Source of the DNA: Lactifluus volemus
Lineage: Eukaryota; Basidiomycota; Agaricomycetes; Russulales; Russulaceae
Assembly: GCA_022376515.1 (NCBI GenBank)
Contig: WTXI01000030.1
Location: 272,827-336,826, forward strand
Length of the DNA: 64,000 bases
Direction of reading: 5' to 3'
The notes below the pieces were generated by a model, which worked only from the letters and a program-made list of their open reading frames with translations, did not search any database and had not been told where the DNA came from. Below, piece after piece: positions 55,850 through 64,000 of this stretch (positions within the stretch are counted from its first letter, which is position 1; every line of letters begins with the position of its first letter). The position numbers and the translations under genes were made by a program.

Positions 55850-58800
55850 TCAAGGGGGGTCTGGTCTGGGAGGCAGGGGGCGGAGAGTGGCTTGTGTGAG
55901 GAAGGTGAACTGGGCCAAGTTACGGCCTCCTAGTTCGGTGGAGAAGATAGAGGCGGAGGAGTAATGGGAGATGGTGGACGACCGCTGTTCAGAGTAGAGG
56001 GGGCAATCGAAGAGAATGTGTGATAGGGTGGTGCGACGGGAAATCCCGGGGCTGGGAGGCGGTGAAGAGAGGTCCACGTAGTTGCAAGGGCAGCAAGTGT
56101 TGTCCCCTGCGTCGGGCCGGAAGCGGTCGCTGTAGTCCGCGATAAAGCCGTGGCGGGAGAGGAGTTGGAGGCCGTTAGAGAAGAGGGCGCGGTTGTTGTG
56201 GGACAGAAGGCCCCGGACGAAGGGCGGTGGGTCTGGGGAAGGGGTGGGGGGACAGGCAACCCAAGCATGGTGGCCAGGTTTTCTGGCGGCAAGTCCCAGG
56301 AGGATATCTTGGTGCCAGAGGTGGAAGGCGAGTTGTTTGCGAGGAGTAGGGGGGTCGACGACCAGCTCCGGCTGGGTGTTCTCCAAGAGGTGAGTGAGGG
56401 TGTCCCTGCCAGGGATCACAGACCAAGACGCCTTGAAGAGCCGAAGTTCGGCGCGGCGAGTGAAGTCAGCGTCAAGAAAAGAGTCAAGTAAAGAAGTAAA
56501 AGAGAAAGCTAAGGGAAGGAGGCGGGACTTCGTACATAAATCAGTCAAGGAGGGAAGCAGAGACCTATTGGGCAGGAAGAAACGGAGTGAAGACCCCGAG
56601 GGGTCAGTGGAAAAAATTTTTAGCCCCGCAATGAGGGCGCCGAACAGCGACGAACGCTGATCGGTGTCAACAACAACCGACGATTTTAACAACCTCTCCC
56701 CACTGTATAGTAAGAAAGCAGACGCAAAGGACGGGGACGGTACGGGGAGAGTATGTAAAAAGAGGGAGTGGGAGAAGGGAGGGGGCGAGCTAATGAGAGC
56801 ACGGGAGGAGCGGGAAGAGCCCGCGACAAGGGTCAGATTAAAGTAACGAGGGTGGGACCACGGCGGCGTGTGCAGAGGGAGTGGAAAAAGGAAGGGGGGT
56901 GCGCTGGGGTTCAGAGACTCGACCAGGCGTGTAAGATTAGTGGGAGGAAAGAAAGTATGGTGCCAGCGCGTCAGAGGGTTGGCAGAGACTACGGTACGTA
57001 AAGGAGATGACGGCGGTAAGGTGGAAAGGCGTTCGGCGTAGCGAAGCCTGTACTTGCGAAGAGTGTAAAGTATGGGGGGAATGCCTAATAAGTGATGAAG
57101 GGGGTCTGTAGGTGTAGTACGGAAGCAGCCGCTGATCTTGCGGCAGGCCTTGTTCTGCGCAACCTGAAGGATGCCGACGAGGCCTTTCTGTTTAATGTCA
57201 GTGAACCAGACGGGCGAACCGTAGGTGAGAATAGGAAGAACGATGGCGTGGAAGACCTTACGCCAGTTGGCAAAATCAAGGCCGCGAACAGAGTTACCTA
57301 GGACCCCCAGGGCGACCAAGGTAGATCGCGCTCTAGAGGCCATGATGGTAACATGTTTGCGCCAGTCAAGTGTCGGTGTGAAGAAGACCCCTAGGTAGCG
57401 GACAACAGGGGAGGCTGTGACGGGGAACTCACCGTTGAAGGGGTCGCGGAGGGCGATGCGGGAGAGTATTGGGCCAAACCGGGCCTCGGAGTGTCGGCCA
57501 CGGAAGCACATGAAGTCGGTCTTGTCGCGATCGAGTTTGAGGCCATTTTCGAAGAGCCAGGTGGCGGCACGTTCGTAGGCCGCGGCGGCTTTTCCGGCTG
57601 CAGAGCGGTACGTCTCACCACTAGCGGTGATGCAGCCGTCGTCGACGTAGAGTTGGAAAGAGGTGAAAGGGGAGGGGTCCGAGTCATTGAGAAGTGAAAG
57701 GAGGGGCGCAGTGTAAAGAGCGGAGAGGATGGGGGAAAGAGGGGAGCCCTGCGGGGTGCCGAAGGAGAGATCAGCAGGGTCGTGGGTGTAGTCGTTGAAG
57801 GAGAGGGAGGCAGAGCGAGAAGAGAGGAAGGAAGCGACCCAGTCAACAAGGCCGGGCGGAAAGCCATAGAGGCGGAAGAGATGGACGAGTCGGGTTGGGC
57901 AAAGGTTGTCAAAGAAGCCTTGAATGTCGAAGAAAATCGTAGCGGCGACGCAGTCCGAAGCGATGCAGGAGTGGACAAGGTGGTGCAAGTGTCCCGCTCC
58001 GTCGACGGCGCTGCTGAAGTCCCGGCTGCCAAATTGGAGCGGGGGGAGGATATGGAAGCGGTTGAGGTCGGACACGACGCGTTTGGCCACAATCTTTTCG
58101 AGGAGCTTGCCAGCACACTCCAAAAGGCTAATGGGCCTGTACGCTTTAGGGGCGGAATAGTCTGGCTTATTGGGCTTAGGGATGACGACAACCCGGGCAT
58201 CAGTCCAAGGGTGTACACCAAGCGAGAGACAGGCGGAAAAGAGAGAAGTAAAGCGGGAAGGCAAGGAGGAAAAGGCCCACTTCAATAATTTGTAGCCAAT
58301 GCCGCTGGGTCCAGGCGCCGAGCTGTTGGAAGTGGAGTTGAGGCAGGCGGAGATTTCGAGAGCCGTGACCGGGCCATGGGATCGGACCGGTAAGGGCGCG
58401 GGGTCAGAAGGGTGGGAAGAGGGGACAGGGGGAGGATTCGGTGGAAAGAAGCGGGTGGAAAGAGCTGTAGCCATAGTGGGCGGGTGATGGGTAAGGGTAC
58501 CCTCGTGAGAAAGAGCGGGTATGCGGGTGATGGAGCGGCCCTTCCGCCAGCGGGCGGCCCGCCAAAGATCAGATGAGTCGCAACGGTCTAGGAAGTCAGA
58601 GGCGAACTGGCGCTTCGCGTCACGGATGGTGAGGCGGAGCGCCTGATAGAGGTGGGGACGGCTGTCGACAGGGGCCTGCTTCCAGAGGGCGAGGGCCCCT
58701 GAACAGTCATCGTTCCACCAACGGGCCCCGCGGGGGTCAGGGGGCCGACGGGGTTTAAAGAAGGTGTCGGAGATGGTGTCGATGTCCCGGAGGAGCGCCG

Positions 58801-59684
58801 CTGCTTCGTCGCGGATAGAGAGGGGGGTGGTGAGGGTGGAAGGGTAGGGGAGGCGAGCGAAGGCTGCCTTCCAGGGGTCTTCGAAGTCATCATCGATTCG
58901 AAAGCCCGGGAGCGAGGGTAGAGGGGAAGGGGCCAGAGGAGATGGGAAAGAGAACGTGGTGAAGAGAGCGGCATGGTCGGAGCCAAGCGAAAGATCAAAA
59001 GAAACGAGCGGGTCAGAGAAGCGGTCACTAGAGAGAGCGAGAGGGTTGAGAAAGAGGAGATCCAGCGTAGAGGGGGTCTGACCCGGGAGACCTCTCCACG
59101 TGACGACACCAGCGGGATTGCGGCAAGAGAGGTGCTGATCGAGGAGCCAAGACTCTAGGGCATCCGCCCAGGGTGATCGAGTGAGACGGGGCGGAGACCA
59201 GAGAGAACTATGAGTGTTGAAGTCCCCGACTACCAGAGTGGGGATAGTAGAGTCGAGAGAGGAGTCTAAGAGGCCGTGGAGAGAGTGTCCTTTTTCAGGG
59301 ACCTGGTGATAGACATTGAGGAGGCGGAAACGGTGGCCGGGCCAAGGTCGAAGTCGACGGCCATACGCGTAGCTGAAGAGAGGGGAGGGAGGACTTGGAG
59401 GACAGGAGAGCAGAAAGAAAGAAGAGAGTGGCGGACATATACTAGAACCTTGGCCACTTCCGAGCGGCCGAGGGAGGGTTGAATGCAGAGCCAAAGATCG
59501 TTGAGGGCACCGCCAAGGAAGGCGAGCCGGAGGGGTCAGAATCAGAAAGAGCGGTGGAGACAGGACCAAACCAGGGTTCCTGTACGGCGATGATGTGAGC
59601 ATCGGAATCATGAAGGAGTACATGCGTCATTTCGTTGCGGCGTCGCATGTTTACCGATAAAATCTTGAGGGCGTCTAAATTCAT
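55850..59684 (-). pseudogene. LINE ORF2: endonuclease and reverse transcriptase, frameshifted at the 5' end
   Basis: The start MNLDALKILSVNMRRRNEM and IIAVQEPWFGPV is the APE-type endonuclease N-terminus. Between about 59530 and 59330 two frame changes occur (the piece VAKVLVYVRHSLLSF is in a third frame). From about 59330 one frame stays open to 55850. It contains VVGDFNTHSSLW and LGSDHAALF (endonuclease), FFDIQGFFDNL, GTPQGSPLSP and FQLYVDDGCITASGE (RT motifs A, B and C, intact), the thumb, and a terminal cysteine motif CPCNYVDL ... HILFDCPLYSE. No RNase H domain recognised. The RT would be active if the 5' breaks were absent. Confidence 0.85.
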
Positions 59685-62600
59685 GGGAGTTTGGCAGCCG
59701 ACCGTTCAAAGGCGACAAACGCGGCGTCCTCCGGGGCGAGGGACTCCAGTTCTTCTAAGGGGATGGGTTCGGGCCGGCTGGCCATTTCGCGGGCGCGGGA
59801 GGTAACCAATGCAATAGGCGTAGGGTTGACAGGGCGGTTGACGATCTTCCTGGGCCTCGGGCGGGAAGATCGCGGTGACAGTGGGGGCCGGGGCAGGGTG
59901 TGCGGAGGCAGGATGCGGGGAGGAGGGACTTGAGCATCGTCGTCTACGGACGGGGGAAGACGATAAGCTGCACGCAAGGGGCAAGACGGGTCGAGGACGG
60001 AGTGGTCCCTTTCCGTCAGGTCCTTTCTTGGTCTTACGGCGTAGACGGGCGCAGTTGAGACAGGTAGGATCGCATGTGCATACATCAATAACAGCATGTT
60101 TGTCGAGCGTGGGGCATAGGGGGGCATGTTGGGCATGAGTGTGAGGGCCGCCGCAAAGGGGGCAGATAGGGGTCGAAGACTTGACGGGGCAGCGGTCGGT
60201 GGAGTGGTTGAGGGTCCAGCAGCGATCGCATTGGCGGAGGAACGGACGAGACTTAAAGAGAGCTACCTTAGTATGTTCCCCGAAGAAGGCAGGGGGGGAA
60301 CGGATCAGACGAGGGACGATAGAGCCGTCAGGGTCAAGGATAGTGAGAGATGGAAGCATGTCTAGCGAAGAGTTCAATTTCATGGTCGCGGCGTAACCAG
60401 CGCGGGGGGGCGAGGAGTGTGACTCCTTCAAAGGTCGGATTCAAGTGATTTCATTGAGGAGGGCTTCTTCGGAAGGGAGGGAACAGTTTTCGTCGCGGAT
60501 GACTGGGACTCCGTTGATAAGGATGTTGGCAGTGCCCTTCTGGGGGCGAGTCGCAGTTCGGGAAAGGGTCGAGAAGGACCTTGCGCACGCTGTACGGCTT
60601 CGAGAGCGGGGACCCCGCGAAAGTGAGAATGAAGTTGTGGGAGTTAGGGCCGGCCCATTTGCCAGCAAGAAGGGTGACGGCGTTCCGATCGGCGGGGGCG
60701 CATTGGCGGAGACGAAGTTGGAGGTCCCGGGTGATGGCGCCAGCGTCGCCCCGGGGTGGCTCCCCAAGTTGGACTGGGGTGGTACGGATAATTACAAAGT
60801 TTGTGGAGGTGGTGGGAGGGGGCGGTTTCTGTGTCTTAGGTAGGGGGGTGAAGGTTTGGTAAGATACAGGTCGATGATGGCAGCGATGGTGAGATTCGGG
60901 TCTGTAATGCGGCGGCCAGTGCGTGCTTTGTATGCGGCAAGGAGTTGGGGGCGCGTCATCTTAGCGAGTTCGGCTTTGGTAAGAATCGAGGGCGGGGGAG
61001 GGGACTGGGAGGAGGGGATGGGTGGGGAAGTGTCGCGAGTGCGTTGTTGGGAGGCTTGGGCGTACGAGGGACCAGCTCTGCCTTTGCCTTTGCCGGTTGC
61101 GGGAACCGTTGTCCATGTGGGAGGGGAGGGAGGGGGTGCAGTCTCATAGCCCGCGGCGCAGGGTCAGCAGGGATCGGATAGTCAAGTTGCATGGCCGCGT
61201 GGCATCGTCGATGCGCGCAGTGGGAGTCGGGTTGGTGGGGGCCGGGGGCCGGGAAGCCGGGTACGTTTGTTGTGGGAGGGAAGCGATAGTGGTCACTTGA
61301 GTGACAGAGAGGACGAGCAGAGGAGAGTGGGGGCCGGGGTGCCGGTGGGAGGGAGGGGGTGCCATTGGGATGTCGTCAGCTGAATTCTCCGGGAAGTCCC
61401 AAAGGGAGGCGACCTCGAGGCAATCGACGCGATCGGAGACTTGTTTCAGAGCGGAAGTGAAAGAAGCGATGGTGTCCTCGAGGCGCCTAACCTTCGCAAC
61501 GAGGGGATCGGCGGCAGCGGAATCGGAGGTGGGAGGGGGAAGGAGGGGGCAGGTGTGGAAGCGGGGGCCAGGGGGACAGGGATGAGTTGTGACTGCTGAG
61601 AGGACTCGTCAAGAGGGGAGGAGGATCGAGGGTGGTGATGGCTGGTGTAGACATAGGGGTGCGGTCCGGAGAGGCGTCGGATCCGGCCCGGGAAGCGGGG
61701 CGAGCAAGAGGGTCGATGCGGTGGAGTTTGCGAGCAGCCTTAGCCGCCGACTTAGGCGGGGGCGCCAGGGCCCGGGCCGCCTGCAGGCGCGCTTCTTCCT
61801 TGGCTTCTTGGTTGAAATCTTAAGTTGGTTCTTGTAAGCTAGGAGATCGGCGTCAAAATCGGAGCGGAGCTGTTCCTTGTATGCGGTATATTCGGATTCG
61901 AGATCGGAGTGAGCTATGGCCTTAAGGCGCTCCCATTCGGCGGTGCGGGCCTCGGCGGCCTGAAGCTGGAGGTCGGCAAAAGCCTCGCGGGTAAGGCGAT
62001 CGAGAGTGTTGCGCTCCGGCTCGGTTAGGGCTGGAATGAGTACGTCCTTACATGCATGGCGATCTGATGGACCCAGTTTGAAGGCGGGAGTGGCCGAGTT
62101 GGGGTGTCGAGGAGTTGTGCGAGCATGGTAGATTCGATGTCAGCGAGTGTGTCCACTTGCCAGTCATCGGCCTCATGGACGAGGCGTGTGGGCGGCGTTG
62201 AAGATCGTGGTGTGGGCCGCGCGGATGTCATTTCCGCAAGTCATGAGGGTGGCTCGGAGATCAGAATCCGGAGGGAGGGTGGCATTGCAGTCGTCGAGGC
62301 AACGCATGCAGACGGACCAGGATCCAGGGTGTTCTTTAACCGAGGAGAGGACAGAGGAGAGGGTGGAGAGGGTCTCGGCAAAGAGGCGGAAATGAGACTC
62401 GTCGGAGTCTGCCATTGCACGGAGGGGGTAGGTGTCCGCGAGGCGATCGGGGTGGACGTGGGACAGGACCCGGCGAAAGCCTGCGTGCATCTGTAGGAGG
62501 AGGTTGTTTGCAACTCGGAGCCAAACGATGTGCGGGACACCGAGGTTATCCGGAGTGGCGAACCGTGGCTGAAGAATTCGGAGAGGCGGACGAGGGCGTC

Positions 62601-62872
62601 CCGAGCGGTCCCTCCATTGGGGATCTCGTCGAAGAAAGAGAAATCAGGGATGGGAGGGTGTCAGTGGTGTGGGTCAAGTCAGGTTCTCCAGTGACGAGGC
62701 GGACAAGCTGGAGGCCAAAGGGAGGTGGGACCGGGACAGAGGGAACGTTGGGGACGTATTCCTCCGGGAGCGGCGGAAAGTGAGGAGAGGGGGAAGGGAG
62801 AGGCAGGGCGGACGGTGGGGTCCATGGAGGGAGGAGGGGGGAGGAAGGGAAGTGGGAGAGCGGGCGAGACAA
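59681..62872 (-). pseudogene. LINE ORF1: gag-like zinc-knuckle protein, several frame breaks
   Basis: From the 5' side: a Pro/Ser-rich start (about 62872-62546), a helical region around 62490-62170 (HFRLFAETLSTLSSVLSSVK), a long Pro/Ala/Thr-rich middle, and near 60250-60030 zinc knuckles CDRCWTLNHSTDRC and CPLCGGPHTHAQHAPLC. It ends with LEELESLAPEDAAFVAF to the TGA overlapping ORF2. The frame changes several times along its length, so no full product is expected. In the family this protein coats the element RNA. Confidence 0.7.
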
Positions 62873-62880
62873 CGTATAAT

Positions 62881-63204
62881 TGAGGGAGACAGCCGTGAGT
62901 GTTGAAAGCAGTGACTAGAGGACGTACCAGCTATTCAGGTCGCGAGGATACCAGGCGGGTTCTGAAGAGATGGTGGTGGTAAGAGGTCAAGGAGATGCTT
63001 CAAGCCAAGTCGCGGCAACACTTGGTACTGTACAGCTTGAGCACGTTTTGCGTAATTTCAATGTCACATGATGATAATAGTGACCCAGTCATGTCACGTA
63101 ATTTGTCTGGCTCACTCCAATTATATGTCTAAAAATTTGCGTTATCAACGTTCTTAAGTGTACTATAAATAAATGTTGCGCTTTTAATTGGTGGGGGGGC
63201 AGTA
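62881..63204. other. AT-rich spacer
   Basis: Between the LINE and the Copia remnant; a G run at 63193-63199. No gene seen. Confidence 0.5.
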
Positions 63205-64000
63205 GTTGTACGTGGAAGATGTCGAGGACGGTCTCAGTACATGCGGCTGCCTGGTTACAAATCACCTGACGCTGGCCCGGGGCCGCGTGTCCTGCGCCTA
63301 CGGCCTCAAGCAGTCTGGACGTCGTTGGTACCAGAAATTGACTTCAATTTTCACATCCCTTGGTTTTACTCAGTGTGATGTTGACCAAGCTGTATTTTAT
63401 AAGTCAACAAGCGAACCCGAGTGCTCACAGCAGTAGCTTCATGTGGATGATTGTACCATTGCTGCAACATCTCTGCACCTCGTCGAGGCCCTCAAGGCTG
63501 GTCTACGTCAGCACATCGAAGTCACCGATCTCGGGAGCTTCAGTGCTTGGCATCGAGTTGTGAAGCGAGATCGTGAGGCACCCAACCATCCACCTGTCCC
63601 AGCGCTCCTACATTGACTCGATTCTCCACCGCTTCAATTTCGACAAGCCTTTGTCCACGAAAATGGACACTCAGATTCGCCTCACCACTGAGGAGGCGCC
63701 CGCGAGTGCCGCAGAGTTCGCGATAATGCGCGACGTGCCGTACCGTGAGGCGGTGGCGCCCTTAATTGGGCAGCTTTGGCTACTCGCCCCGATATCGCGT
63801 TGCAGTCACGACCGTGGCCGTTTCGCAGTCAACCCTTGCCCAGTGCATTTGGGGCAGTCAAGAGGATCTTCAGGTATTCGGCTGACACACGCGTCTTGTG
63901 GCTGACATATGGCGAGGCCAAGCGGACCTTGAGGGCTTTGTGGACCGAGATGGCAGTATGGCCGAGGATCGCCGCGCGATCTCTGGTTATGCCTTTATCA
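63205..64000 (+). pseudogene. Ty1/Copia pol remnant (reverse transcriptase to RNase H), runs off the window
   Basis: Fragments in changing frames: QYMRLPGYK, then YGLKQSGRRWYQKLTSIFTS and LGFTQCDVDQAVFYK. After a premature TAG comes LHVDDCTIAATSLHLVEALK (the Copia VDD box), then IHLSQRSYIDSILHRFNF, EFAIMRDVPYREAV and, at the very end, DGSMAEDRRAISGYAFI (start of RNase H). At least three frame breaks and one stop. No LTR is visible in the window. Confidence 0.85.

Larger units (their letters stand above)
55619..62880 (-). mobile_element. Near-complete LINE, minus strand
   Basis: A 33-base T run (55619-55651) is the tail; ORF2 is 55850-59684 and ORF1 is about 59681-62872. The ORFs touch in an ATGA overlap (ORF2 ATG at 59684-59682, ORF1 TGA at 59683-59681), suited to termination-reinitiation. 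No matching target duplication was found, so the 5' limit near 62880 is approximate. It belongs to the same general group as the 7.2-kb and 44.2-kb copies, but its 3' end differs (ggaattggaatttattgtcc), so it is another subfamily. Confidence 0.85.

Noticed and set aside
55600..62950. A target duplication for the large LINE
   Set aside because: I compared the bases before the T run (actggtatataaaccc) with 62850-63200 and found no convincing match; the 5' end is left approximate.
1..64000. tRNA, rRNA and riboswitch-like features
   Set aside because: No convincing tRNA A/B box pair with cloverleaf, rRNA block or other structured RNA was recognised in reading both strands; absence is not proven without a covariance search.

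Overview
The window looks like nuclear DNA of a mushroom-forming basidiomycete (Agaricomycetes). The evidence is very short GT-AG introns (about 37-77 bp, mostly about 50), an intact KDZ-type transposase gene with a cysteine cluster, basidiomycete-type LINEs, a crinkler (CRN) gene, and a tandemly expanded F-box family. All gene models were made by reading frames and splice signals by eye. Reported exon sums are whole numbers of codons unless a break is stated.

Layout. 1-17.9 kb: four F-box genes in two paired units. Unit A (1-9.7 kb) and unit B (12.7-17.8 kb) are a segmental duplication. Unit A has three later insertions: an internally deleted LINE in F-box gene 1, a MITE in F-box gene 2, and a 5'-truncated LINE downstream. 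Unit B keeps the empty site for each. Between the units lie a decayed Tc1-like element with an aminoglycoside-phosphotransferase-like fragment inside it, and a gene for a signal-anchored Ser/Thr-rich protein. 17.9-19.8 kb: a complete three-exon CRN gene (ubiquitin-like header, nuclease-like middle, kinase-like C-terminus). 20.6-22.2 kb: F-box gene 5. 22.8-27.9 kb: an island of ordinary single genes: an NmrA-like NAD(P)-binding protein, a possible small gene, a small LEA-like mitochondrial protein and an 11-exon CofD/UPF0052 protein. 28.1-43.4 kb: F-box genes 6 (pseudogene), 7, 8, 9, a truncated 9-type copy, and 10, interrupted by a five-exon gene for an unrecognised charged nuclear-type protein (38.5-40.1 kb). 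44-64 kb: repeats and mobile DNA: LINE 3' fragment, GC-rich minisatellite, fatty-acid-synthase beta pseudogene, a 74-76 bp satellite with higher-order structure, an intact 11-exon KDZ transposase gene, a short poly-A retroelement, a near-complete LINE and a Copia pol remnant running off the end.

How it works together. The F-box copies are all on the + strand and share one architecture: a short leader exon (22-31 codons), a phase-1 intron of 45-65 bp, and one long exon encoding an F-box followed by leucine-rich stretches. They probably supply variable substrate receptors for SCF ubiquitin ligases. Two upstream blocks at fixed spacing divide them into two promoter classes. The picture is a birth-and-death F-box cluster seeded with retroelements, with a CRN gene (also with a ubiquitin-like domain) inside it. 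A shared role in self/non-self conflict is inference only.
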